Positions 30,060 through 43,200 of a DNA stretch of 64,000 bases are shown piece after piece. The notes under the pieces were generated by a model, which was not told where the DNA came from, did no database searches, and saw nothing but the letters and a program-made list of their open reading frames with translations. A program made the translations under genes and the position numbers. Positions within the stretch are counted from its first letter, which is position 1. Each line of letters begins with the position of its first letter. The DNA is from Prochilodus magdalenae (Eukaryota > Chordata > Actinopteri > Characiformes > Prochilodontidae): positions 180,001 through 244,000 of the forward strand of contig JAMWET010006558.1 in the NCBI GenBank assembly GCA_024036415.1, in the 5' to 3' direction.

Positions 30060-30169
30060 TGCTCTTTCCTCTCAGCGCTGGTGTGCCGGTGAGCGCTGGT
30101 CGGTGTGTGCTAAGCTAACTCGCCGCAGAGACACAGACGGAAAAGAAAACTGAATTATAGTCGGTTTGG
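30060..30169 (+). other. rbm25: Putative non-coding first exon and promoter of rbm25
   Basis: Mixed CpG-containing sequence (gcgctggtgtgccggtgagcg..., cgccgcagagacacagacgg) ends in tttggg at a strong donor gtgagt (gt at 30170-30171). The next acceptor leading into the ATG exon is at 31,651-31,652 (ttcag). The 5' boundary is a guess. No TATA box is evident at a proper distance. Confidence 0.5.
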
Positions 30170-30969
30170 GTGAGTCGTTACCGCAGACTTTTATTTTCGG
30201 ACTGAACTTTTTGTCTTTATGTTATCTAAGTACGCTGAAATGACTGAAGCCATCGAGCGATGAGGAGGTCGGTGCTGTATTTTCATCTCGGCTTTGGCGA
30301 CGTCGTTAGCATGCGTGCTAACAAAGCTAAAGCGCCGTTATGCTAGCAGGCTAGCTTTTAGCGCGAGACACGTTTACGGACAAATTGCTGAGTATATAAA
30401 CACTTATGTGTGTAAATGAGAAGTAAAATATATGTATTTAAGCTGTGAGGTGGTTAATTACCGGATTCAAACTGCACTATTGTAGCGGGTTCTTTTATAA
30501 ATTGAGTGTATTTAGGCCGTGTAGCGCTAGCTGGACTGTAACGTACTGACTTAGCTGATAGATAAATATATGATATACATGGAGGTATGTGGAGTTTATC
30601 GATCCTGGGAGAATTTGGAGAGTTAAAGCAGCAGGGCAAACCGGGTAAAACGAGAAACACATTAACCAAGCTACGTACATGGCATGTAAATACGTGCTTG
30701 AGTAAAAAGTAGATCATCGGTCTTGATTCATCATTTTCACCTTCTGATGTTCAGTGGGCAGTGTTGACGTGTAGCCTTTACTGAGGTCTTCAGAGGAAGT
30801 GCCCTGAATCAGTTCTAATCTATGTGCAGCACTGAACCCGCTTATCTAAGAGTAGGTACTGTGATTAACTCGTCCTCCTGAAGTATGGGCAACCTCCACC
30901 TGGTTGTGACAGAGGGAGTTAAGAGGACTTGCACCCAGGATTGTCTTGCAGGATTCCTGGATAATTAAA

Positions 30970-31167
30970 TCTTTGCGATGCAGACAGTCATTTATAGTGG
31001 TTTGGTGTGAGATGGTTGAATGTACAGACTCAGATGTTCTTTACAGAGATGCTGGTGGTGATGGGAACCAGGGGTCACTGTGTCTAGATCACAAATGTAG
31101 GCATCTTATTTACTCTCCAGAACTTGCAGTGATCCGACACATGTTTTCAAAGATTCTACTGTATATG

Positions 31168-31199
<32 letters not shown>

Positions 31200-31435
31200 G
31201 TGGACAGTTTGAGAAAATAAGCTTTGGGAAGTGTGTTGCCCTTAATCATGAATGGATTCAAATACTATAATAGGAACTCACCTAAGACATTAGGCCACAC
31301 ATTTACAGCCATTTCATGTAGTAACGGTGTGGGAGCTTTTAGAGGTGGACGTCTGGTTACCTTCATCACCACTGTGAACAGTTCTAACTCTAGGCCGGAG
31401 CTTTTCACACCAAACCCACTCTGAATTACCGATCT
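30970..31435 (+). repeat. Dispersed repeat (rbm25 intron 1)
   Basis: Shares gatgttctttacag, ggtggtgatgggaaccag and tttagaggtggacgtctggt with 60,595-60,830 and partly with 4,890-5,000. A gat microsatellite (31,168-31,200) is embedded. Family not identified. Confidence 0.6.
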
Positions 31436-31670
31436 CAATCGTATAGTTATATAGGGGTGTGTAGTTGGGATGTATGCACGCCATGTGTGTGTCACCAACT
31501 ACTTATACAAGCAGGCAAATAATCTGTCAAAGTAACTCCAGTACATAAGTAATCTACAGTGAACAGTAGGTTAAATGACAGTATCGCTCTTTTTCAGTCT
31601 TCTTAGAGTTAATGCTTACAGTCAGTCCTCACACAATCTTCTGCTGCTTCAGGTGGGTGATCTACCCAAG

Positions 31671-34600
31671 ATGTCCTTCCCTCCTCATCTCAACCGGCCA
31701 CAGATCGGCATCCCTACCATGCCTCCAGGGATCCCACCTCCACAGTTTGCTGGATTCCCCCCTTCGATGCCCCCAGGTAAAGTTGGTTAGAGAAAATCCA
31801 TCTTTGGCCTGACACTGAGACACATTACGTCATCGGTTTGACGTTGAATCGCTTGAGTATTGTGACAGTAAAGGTGGAAGTTAATTGGTGTTCTAACAGG
31901 GAGGTAGAAAATGTTTGCCAGGTGCACAAACCTCCTGACAACCTGACGTTAGCCAGGTTTATCCCTACCTGTGAAATTCAAGTGAGGTACTGACATTTTA
32001 GGCAATGTGAGCTGTACATCAGCACTGTACAGAAGAATAAGACACTCCATGTCATGTAGGCAAAGCACTTTTAAAACATACGGTCTACAGCCAAGTCTTA
32101 TTTAAAGTTTCTTGATTCTGTTGAACATTGTAAAAGGTCAAAGACAACATTGGAACTGTATGCATTTCTGAGACGCATAGGCCAACATCTAACCCTGTTT
32201 GTTAATCAGCTGCAGGTGTTTTGTGTCTGTTTACTGTCTGCTGTCATCATGATGTTTTTTATTAGATAAGATGTAAGCATATTTCAATTCTTAATCAGTT
32301 CACTGCTACCACTGCTAAACATGTCAGTGCAAAGCTGGCTTTAGTGTTATGGTGCTTTCTGCCAGGTTTCTTTGCTTTTTTGTTTAGTGATCTATAAAAA
32401 ACATCACTTGTGTAGTAATAATAACACAATGTTCAAGAGGTTTGCAGCTTGCATATCCCTGAACAAAGCTCCTCGAGTGAATTATGTAAAAAAAAGAAAT
32501 AGAAATGCACTAACTTTGTACTTCTCCCCCTTTACAGGAACGCCAATGATACCAGTTCACATGGGTATCATGACTCCAACCCCCACGGTAACAATTCCCT
32601 CTTATTAAATAATAATTAAATTCATTTGTCCGGTTTTCGTAATTCATATGTGTATTGTTTGGTCATAGTCTTTCTCTAGTAGCATCACAAACCAGAACAA
32701 TGATGCTAACAAAGTCTGTTGATGGTGATATAGTTTTAGATGCTCCTCTATGTCTACAGTGTTCAAAGTTTCATTTGACATGGTGCTTTTTGTAATGACT
32801 ACATTACTTCCTGTACGTTCTACCATGTTTGTTCCACCAGGTGCTTGTGCCCACCTCAGTGCCAGTGGTCAGTAAGGTAGCTGCCCCTAGGAAGGAGATT
32901 CCAGCTGCCCATGCCAAGGAAAATGATGAGAACAGTGGGCCAACGACTACAGTGTTTGTCGGGAACATCTCGGAAAAAGCCTCAGACATGCTGATCAGAC
33001 AGTTGCTCTCGGTGAGTTGTGAGAACAGGGATGAGTGTGAAATTAGGGGAGTGTGCTGAGTACTGGACACATGTTTGGTGGGAACGCCTGGTGATTAAGA
33101 TCATGAGCCCCTGTTAAAGCATATTGTATGGTGAATGTGAGCTTTTGGTACTGTGATGTTCTTAGGAGTTTATGTTGAGTTTTGTAAGTTAATCACAAGA
33201 TGCTGGTGGATACCATTTTAGCCTTAGAACTTAGAATATTAGATAAATTATAATATTGGCTGATACAATTTCATATACACTATATTGCCAATAGTATTTG
33301 CTCAGTTGCCTTCACACGCATATGAACATGAGTGACATCCCATTCTTAATCCATATGGTTTAATATGATGTCGGCCCACCCTTTACAGTTATAACAGCTT
33401 CAGTCCTTCTGGGAAGGCTTTCCACAAGGGTTAGGAATGTGTTTATGGGAATTTCTCACCATTCCTCCAGAAGCACATTTGTGAGGTTGGACACTGATGT
33501 TGGACGAGAAGGCCTGGCTCTCAGTTTCGCTCTAATCCATCCCAAAGGTGTTCCATCGGGTTGAGGTCAGAGTTGACTCTGGAATATTTAGAAGTGAGGA
33601 AATTTCACAAGGACTTGCACAGGTGGCATACTATCACGCGACCACTCTAGAATTTACTGAGTTCCTGAGAGCGACCCATTCTTTCACTAATGTGTGTAGG
33701 AGCAGTCTGCATGACTAGGTGCTTGGTTTTATACACCTGTAGCCATCGAAATGATTGGAACACCTGCATTTAATCATTTGGATGGGTGAGTGAATACTTT
33801 GGGCTATATAGTGTATATACTGGGTCAGTAGGTAAGTCAAACTGTTAATCATATAGGGCACAATGTATATTGGAGATCTCATGTATCCATTAGTTCTGGT
33901 TTTGGATTTTTTAATTGCTGGTATTCGACTGGATTCAAACAGCCTCTAGTCTTGGGTCTGACCCTGTTGTTAGGAGACTGAGTATAAGTTGGCCAGCTGA
34001 CATTGGTCATATTGGTTTTGTTCTGCTTGATGTAAATGATAAAGCAGTTCTGCACAGAGATGGCGAAACCTGGGCAGATGGTCCTTGGACTAATTAAACA
34101 TCTAGACTGCCATAAATGAATCTGCGCAGCATTGTAAACTTCTAATGAAAGCCTGATATTACCCAAGACTACCCAAGTCTTGCATTGCTCTATTCTCTAG
34201 GCAGAGTCTGGTACCAACTGCTGCAAGAAAAGTAAATTCAACTTTTTGGTGTGACGCACAGTTTGGTGTGACGCAGTCGTGAAAACAGAGTCATGATATA
34301 AACAGTCCATAGGAAAACACAGAAGTATATAGTGGTTGGAACGTCTGTGGCTTAGACTCCTGTTTGCTATGCTGAATTTTGGAACAATCAAACTTTGATT
34401 CATGCTGGACCAGCGCAAAACATTGGATTGGATAGCCAATCAGAATGCAACTGGGAGAATCTTGACTGTGCAGCCAGGTTAACACGATTAAGATATCGGA
34501 CACACTGGCTGTGTTCAGACTGCAGGCATATCGGATTTGTTTCTCAGGTCATCAGATGTTTTGAGACCACTGTTCACGGTTAGGGTTAGGGTTTGCCCAG

Positions 34601-37263
34601 CAAACTCAGTTGGATCACCTTCCAACGCAAAACCCCCTCCCACTAGTTCTGCCGTACCACTGACTAAGCATGTGAACGTTAAAACGCAATGTGACTGTTA
34701 AAACACAACCTCTGTAGAAACCAAAGGATTTCAGGTCTTTTGAAATTGAAGTTTATCCTTTAGCATATTCCCACTTCTCTCTAGATACCATTTATTTGTT
34801 AGCTCTACAAACTGCCGTCTCATTAAGGGTACTTCAGCTCCCCTTTGAGAATTTGTTTCTTTTAGCTCATTCATTATATATGCTGTTATTTATTTTTTCA
34901 TCCCTATTTTGACATGGGTTTTTCTTCCACTATTTCAGAAATGTGGCTTAGTTTTGAGTTGGAAACGAGTGCAAGGAGCTTCAGGAAAACTACAAGGTGA
35001 AAATGAATTTTAAATCTAGAACCTTCTTTTGCCTTACTTTGACTTAGACCTGAGACTGACTTTACTTACCATGATGTTTGTCATCTTTTCTGCGTGCTAG
35101 CATTTGGTTTCTGTGAGTATAAGGAGCCAGAGTCGACTCTGAGGGCGCTGAGGCTGCTCCATGAGCTGCAGGTGGGAGAGAAGAAGCTGCTGGTGAAGGT
35201 GGACGCCAAAACCAAAGCCCAGTTGGATGAGTGGAAGGCCAAAAAGAGGAGCTCCAATGGGGTGAGCGATATAGGATAAAACACATTTGTGGGTCCCACT
35301 AAGATGACAAACTACAGAGTGTGTCCTGTATAATCAATGGAGCTGATAGAGTGGACAAGGAGCTGTCCATAATACTTGTGTGTGTGTGTGTAAATCGTTT
35401 CTGGTTGTAATGCAGGACAGTCTTCAACTATAAATGTATTTAACATATTCCAGATTGAGTTTGACTATTCCAGTGTGATGTTTTGCCCTAATCCTTTTTA
35501 CATTCCCATTTCTACTAGAATAACAAAACTGAAGAGGGAGGCGAGGAAGAGGAAGAGGTTTTGGATGAAGAAACCCAAAAACGGGACCAAATAGTCAAAG
35601 GAGCAATCGATGGCCTTATTCGTGAGTATTCCAACGAGCTCAACGCCCCGTCACAGGACGATGATTCCAGCCGCCGCAAGAAGAAAAAGGAGAAAAAAGA
35701 AGAGGTATGTTGCACCTCAGATTCTTCCCAGACTAGGCCTTGACTTGTTTTTTATCTGAGCAATGTATTTGGCTTGGTTTGAACTGTTTTCAGTGAAGTG
35801 TTGTGACAGATTCACTTATCCTTGTTTAGGAGGACATCAATGCAATAGAAATGGAGGAGGACAAAAGAGATTTGATCTCCAGGGAGATCAACAAATTCCG
35901 CGACACTCACAAGGTAACACATTGATAAAATTCTTTTCTGTTCCAGGTAGTGCAACAAAAAAGAAACTGCACACTCCTAGTTCAGCTTGTGACTGTACAA
36001 GTATGATAGATCAACCAGCAGAATCTGACTAGAGTAGATATTCTGAACTCAATTGGCTTTAACTGACCAGGCCACAGATCACTTAATGAGTGGCTAAATA
36101 TAATGAATGTTACAGCAATGAGAACATGACTCAGATTAAACCTAGCCAGGGTCTAAAACCAATGCCATTTAAAAATCCTATTATTTAATTTGAGTTTTAT
36201 TCCAAGGCTAGGCCTAATCTTGGTCCTAGAGGCTGTCCCTGTCCTTCATGCATTAGTGCCTTAAGTGAAAGCCACAATAGACGGACAGGATCGTCATGTA
36301 TTTTAATTTTTTAAGGGCCTGAAATTTAAGAGCTCATCTGACTTCAGTCACACATAAAATGCATGCACGTAATGTAAACTTCCCTCAAAGCTAATCTGTT
36401 CATTAAACCCCACCATTATGATAGAGATCATATGGTGACTAAAGCAAGATGAATCTCACAGCTTTGGAAAAAGTTGCAAGGATAGGATGTAAGTATGAGC
36501 TTTCCATTCCTTTCTACATAAACTGGGCGCCCCCTTCTGGAGGACTTGCACAGGGGCAACTGTGCCAGTTCCTCAGGGCAGTTCAGTTATGGGTTCTGTT
36601 TCTCATCTGTATCTTAAATGGCACTTGAATTTTGTGCTGATTGCTGAAGTTTGGGTAATTGCAGCTACATCAGCAGACAAACCAAGCTGATACTTGTTCT
36701 CAGATTAACCACTGCAGAAAGCTTCCTTCCTGCAAAACGGTCTATATGACCTCGATCCCCAAGTGGCCAGTGAACCTGTGTGGGTCCCCCGTTATTAAGT
36801 TGATGTTCATGATATATATAAATGATATTACTGCTGACTGAATAACCACTGCAGTGAATTGGCTGCGAGGCCAGTGTGACAGTAGGGGGTGCCCTTCCAC
36901 AGCACGCGGATTGTCTGAAGACTTTGCAGGTATGAACCCTGTTTTGTGTTTGTGTGCCTGTGAGCACTAGCTTTTATTTATTTTTAATTTTTTTTATTTA
37001 TTTATTTATTTTTGTTCCATTTTCTTTTTTTTCTTGCTTGCTTCTGCACACCTCTGTTACCTTTTTGTATCCCTTTTTCTGTCTTTATTTATTTATTTTT
37101 TTTGTATATAAAGACTCTGCCCCCACCTAATCTCCATATTTCTTTTGTTGTTAGAGCTTTTATTATTGTGGCCACTGCAGAACATCTTGGCATTAAGTAG
37201 AATATACTGCCATCATATTCAGTTACAAACACGGTTCAAAGTTTGCTCTCCGGATGATGATGA

Positions 37264-37294
<31 letters not shown>

Positions 37295-40200
37295 ATATAC
37301 ATTCTTTTTATTTTTGTTAAATTATGATTAATTAATTAATTAATAATTAATCTTCAGTGGGGAAGTTTTAGTCCAGATCTAGGCTTAAAACCGAGTAAGT
37401 CAAACCGAATAGCGTTTTAAGCATTCTGTTGTGTTTTTAATTTCAGTTCATTTCTTCGATATCTTCATTTATATGATAAATAAGCGCCACGGCAGAACGT
37501 TTAAACAAGGATTTTTCTTTCTGCGTCTTTACTCTCTACAGCCAGCGTGGTTTGTCCATTCTGGACCACTGTAGAAGCATGGTGGCAGCCTCTATTGGAA
37601 AGAGAGCCTATGTAGATGTAAAGATCATTCTCAGCAACCGAAAACAAATTGATTTGTATTTACAGGTAATTCTACACTAATGAGAAGTTATGTGGATACA
37701 TAACCTTTAAACTTGATTCTGCAGAGCTCCAATTAAATACTACACAAAAGCATCATATTTCCCTAAAGCATCATAACACAGTACACTGAACCCTCATGCT
37801 GTTGGGAAACCTGTCTCAGATTGACTTAATTAATGAAATAAAAGTTCTCTATTAGAACGGCGACTCGCCGGACAGGCTTTCTTTTAAATAACATAACCCC
37901 CCCCCTCAAAATTGCTTCCCCTTGTATAGCACAAACCCTGCACTTTAATTCAATAGGCTGCACTTGGGTGAGTAGTTTTGATAGTACATTGGGTCAATTT
38001 TAACACACTTAATTTCATTACAAGATAATGTGCAAATTATCAATCAGTATTTATTTGTATAGCGCTTTTTAACACCAATGTCTCAAAGCAGCTTCACAGA
38101 TGAGTGATTCATATAAAGAAAAACAGTCCATGTACAGATGTAGGGAAGGGAAACCCAGGTCCATAGGTTCTCTGTATAAGTAAGAGATGGAAGGTCATGA
38201 TCAGTGCCAGATGCTCTATTGGAGTCCTATCTTGGAGACGATGCTCTGGTGACTCTAGCAGCGCTGGGGGCTCCCATGTGATCACCCAAAAACACCTATT
38301 AAAAGAATTGCGTATATATGTTAGGAATCCTCCATTCTAACCCCTCTACACTGTCCCTCTTTCTTGCTCTCCATGTTTTATTTTCCATCTGTCTTCTGTC
38401 TTTGCCCCTGCATGCATCACACCCACAGTTTCACCTTGGATTCACTTTTATCAGAACTGTTTTTGGTCGAAGTCAAGACAAGGAGAAATTAAACTAGCAA
38501 TGTTTTGGACCGAAGTGCTCAACGCTCTGTTGCAGCAAAGGGTTTATCATTCGGAGTGTTAATGTGTTAGCGCATAGATGTGTTCTTGAAGCTGTGGGTG
38601 TCGTGCTGGCTTAAGTTTTTTTTCGTAATTGCTAAGTCAACCCCCTTGGAGGACCAGGGAAGCCGGCAGCGGGGTAAGCCAGCCTCTAAAAAATTCATTT
38701 GTTGCCCTTTCTATCCAAACATGAAAGCAGAGATCAACAGATTACCGTTTTTGCAATGCACCTGTCCCCACGTTTTTCACAGAATGCTTGGAAAGTTGTT
38801 GTTGAGGTTTGCTTGTGATGAACGTCATGTAACCAGAAGCAAGATATTCTTTTCTCTGAAACGTTTGAATTTCTCCTGCAAATCCTTTGACCTGCTTTTC
38901 CTCCCAGGCCTAACAATAAAAGGCTTGTAGGGGCAGCGAAGCTCTGAATCCATAGCTCATCACCTGTAAGTCCAAAATAACTAGTTTCACAAGGATTGAT
39001 GAAGCCTTTCTGTTGCTGATGTTATGAGGTGGAAACCTTTTTACAGCGTCCTTACCTGATTGTGATCCTTGTTGTTGGAAATTGTGGGAAGTAGGACTGA
39101 AAAAAAAAATATAAAGTGGTTTCCAGGTTTCTTTCTAGCTGTCAGGTTAAAGGGGGGAGGGGTCATTTGCATGAGTTTGTGTGTTAAGTACAATATTTGC
39201 TGTTAAAACACAAATCTGGCAACCTGCTGCCAGAAACCATGACAGACGTTTTAGAGCAGTTGCCTTCTTCTTGCCCGTAATATACATGCTAATGCTCCAC
39301 ATAGTGATCGGAAGGTAATAGCTGCCACTTAGCATACTGTCATTTCCATACTGCTGCTGGTAGCTATTCTTTCCTCTGCAGGGTTAAAGGTGGTCAGCTT
39401 TTTGAGCTCACTAAAGATTAACCACCATGCTGGGCAAGCTAAAAGGTTGCAGGAACTGTAAACCACTTCTCTGCAGTCTAGAGTTCAGTCATATTGTGTT
39501 GTTCACTCGTCTGCTGTTGATATTAGCCACTAAGGCCCTGTCTCTATTGCTTTCTGCAGAAACTGGAGGAGGAGAAAGGCAAGAGAGAGAAGGAGCGGCA
39601 AGAGCTGGAGCGAGAGCGAAGGGAGAGGGATAAAGAGCGCGAGAGGGAGAGAGAGAGGAGAGACCGTGAGCGGGAAAAGGACCGAGAGAGGGAGAGGGAG
39701 AGAGAACGCGAGAGAGAAAGAGAGAGGGACCGGGAGCGCGACCGGGAGCGCGAGCGAACAAAGGAGCGAGAGAGGGAACGAGACTGGGACAGAAGCAGAG
39801 ACCACAGTGAGGACCGCAGCCGGTCTAGGTAAGCAAAACTCCTCTCTGTTCAGTTCGCACTCTGAAGCTGGACTCATGCTAGCAAGTTTGTCTTATTGTT
39901 ATAAGGGAGCATACATCAGATGACAAAAGAGGGTAGGAGTAGGTGAATGAAGTTATCTCTGTGTGTATATTTTGGTTTTTATGTTTAAGAAGAAATAGTA
40001 TGCCCCAGCAGTGCTATGTTGAAGTAGTAGCTATGATCAAACACATTTTTATTCAGTATTTCATATACTGTCTTGTATCCAACTGAGCAAAACCCATTAG
40101 CATACAGTGACATGTTAATTTATCATGATATCTATTTAATCACGAACATATCTTTTTTTTGTCACTGCTTTGTCAGTGTCATGACAATGTTTATTTCCAA

Positions 40201-43200
40201 AATATCAAATTTATAGGCAAAAAACAAGCATTGATTTTAATTGATAGTTAATGTCACAATTGTCTTTTCTCCAAGTAATTGTAGAGCATTTCTGTTGGTC
40301 CATTCGTCATATTAACGCATTCTACGCACGAAATGTGGGCTGAATGGTTTTTTAATTAATTAAAAATACTGTAAACTGCATGTTTATAGGTGTTTTCTAT
40401 AAAATCAAATCTGGGACATAAGCTGATGAGCCATATTCATTACGTGTTATATTGAATTATGAACTCTGGTATTATTGTGAATTACTGCCAATGGTGACCT
40501 GATGACTTGATAATTCAATCATGTGTGGCTTGTTTGACTGTGTGGTAGTTTTATGTGGGCAAGTTGGTTTTTCTGTTCTGTGATTTGTAAATTAATTTAT
40601 CTGAATGATTTTAACTGTGTTTCAGAGAACAAAGCCGTGATCGAGACAGAGACAAGGAGAAGAAGCGGGATCGTGAGGAAGATGAGGAGGAAGCTTACGA
40701 GCGCCGTAAACTGGAGAGGAAGCTCAGGGAGAAGGAGGCTGCCTATCAGGAGGTACACAGAGATTCTGCTACTATGTTACTATTTATTACCATCAGACTG
40801 TAAACACTACACACGCTGCAGATTCATACCGGATTATAATCACTCCACAGTTATTACCGTCAGACTGTAAACACTACACACGCTGCAGATTCATACCGGA
40901 TTATAATCCCTCAACAGTTATTACTGTCAGACTGTAAACACTACACACGCTGCAGATTCATACTGGATTATAATCCCTCGACAGTTATTACTGTCAGACT
41001 GTAAACCCTACACTCGCTGCAGATTCATACTGGATTATAATCCCTCCACAGTTATTACCAACAGACTGTAAACACTACACACGCTGCCGGCTCTGTTGTT
41101 GTTGTTGTGTGTTTTTTTTTTATTTATTTATTTTTGTTATTAGCTGATTGTTACTGATTAATAATTCCTACTTTTTTGTGCTCTAAAGCGGTTGAAGAAC
41201 TGGGAGCTGAGGGAGCGAAAGAAAGCAAGAGACTATGCTAAAGAAGCGGAGAGAGAAGATGAGCGCCGGCGGGAGACGGTAAGAGAGATCTCCTACCGAT
41301 TCTGTCATAGCTTTTTATAGAAGTATTCGGTTAAGTTCAGGTTTGTCGTTATAGTAACGCAGGCTTGTACAGAAACAGTCAGGCTGCTTCTGTAATTATG
41401 TGTGTGTGTATGAACAGTATGTGCATTAACAGTAAGACACGTGCGAAATGTGCAGGAGCAGTAACTGTACGTCAGTATGTTGGCATACGAGAACTGAGGT
41501 GCAAACAGCAGTTAGCATATTCAGTAGAGTAAGATACAGCTTAGTGTAAGTGTACTTGTAGCAAAGTTCAGTGTGTTGAGTAAGCCGGGTATGCAACAAG
41601 TATGTGGTTGTTTGTATAATGTACAGTACAGGTAGGAGAATAACGGCTCTATGTTCAGCTGAACACCTAAAGCAGCTTACAGTACAGATGTACAGTATAT
41701 AGATGCATAAGTACACAGCTCAGACGTTCAGGTACAGAGGTCTAGTTTGTTGCAGTTTTCGTAATAAGTATTATTTATTCCTCTCTGTTTGGAAATGTAG
41801 ATGGTAAAGAAGCTAATGTCATATACAAAAATAAATATTACATTTTATTTAAATTATTTTAATCAGTGTTGTGGATTTTGTCTTTGAAGCACTATTTGCT
41901 CTCTAGATGTGTTTCTGATGTGTCAAAGTTGTCAACATAAATAATTTTGTGCACAGTAATGTTTTTTTTTTTTTTTTTTGCTAACAGAAAATAAGATGTT
42001 CTTTGTCTACTGTTACTCCAACAGGCTAAAGAAGGCAAACGACTGAAAGAGTTCCTGGAGGACTATGATGATGACCGAGATGACCCGAAATATTACAAGT
42101 ACGTTCCAGAGTTTGTTATTATTGTCCTAGTCTAGTTTTAGTAATGACAGTACTATAATGATTCTAATGTGATTAAGCTTAGAGTCCGAGTGGTGGTAAT
42201 TTTATTTCTGAGTAAACTGAAACTAGTAAATGTATAGGCCGATTTCTCTTTCCACTGTTCGGTTATATGTGTTTATAAGACAAGGAGGAAAAACACGTCC
42301 TCAAAGTAAAAGTGTCAGGAGTGAGTCAAGGAGCTCTAATATGGCTGTGTGCTGAGGTTCAGACAACCTAGGTTGATTTTCTAAGTGATAAGTTCTCTTG
42401 TGTCTTCTACAGAGACATGCTACTTAAATATGTCTCACACAATTCACAGCAAATAATAAATTCAAAGCTGATAATAGCTTATCATGCTAGCCTGGCTGCT
42501 AGCATGAACAGGATTATCCAATATTGTTTAAGGGGCCAAAAGAAAAAATGAACACTGGTTGCATTTTGGCATTGTGGTGTTGCAGTGATCACTGCTGCTG
42601 TAGAGAGATACTTTATTGATCATGAATGGTAAGCAAAGCTTGCTGCAGTGAATAGACTTACAGGGCATGTCCTACATTATACCCTCATTAAATATTTAAG
42701 GTGGCACTTTATTCCAGTAATCCATTTGCAGGGTTTGCTTGTATCTGTAAAAAGGTCTTAAATTAGGTTTCAGAATTTTAAAATCAAACATTTTAAAGGC
42801 TTCTGGAGGTCATTAGTGATTTTCTAATTAAACAGATCTAATACAATATCTGATTTGGGAGACATGTTTACGGTAGTGTATAGAATAAAACAGAACTGAG
42901 GGGTTTTGGTCACAAACCCAGAACCTGTACACCTAGAGACACTGATCACTTTCAGGTGCTCTCTTAAAATTTAAGTTATACATACTAACTACTCATACTA
43001 AATAAACGACAAAAAAAACCATACGTGTGTGTGTATGTATGTGTATGTATGTATGTATGTGTGTGTGTATATATATATATATATGCGTGTGTGTGTGTGT
43101 GTATATATAGATGCACAACGTAAGACAGGAGAGTTCTGTGTGAAGGAACATTTAGCCATGTCCAGTAATTTGGTTCTGACCTAGTAGAGGTGTCAGAAAC

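Noticed and set aside
34575..34600. Telomere-like ggttagggttaggg
   Set aside because: Only about two units; too short to suggest an interstitial telomere.
38580..38930. 116-codon open frame inside the large rbm25 intron
   Set aside because: No known domain; the complementary strand is also open over part of it. No splice sites match the rbm25 protein here.
39489..39877. Minus-strand frames rich in Leu/Pro/Ser opposite the rbm25 repeat exon
   Set aside because: Complement of the Arg-Glu codons on the coding strand, hence shadows.
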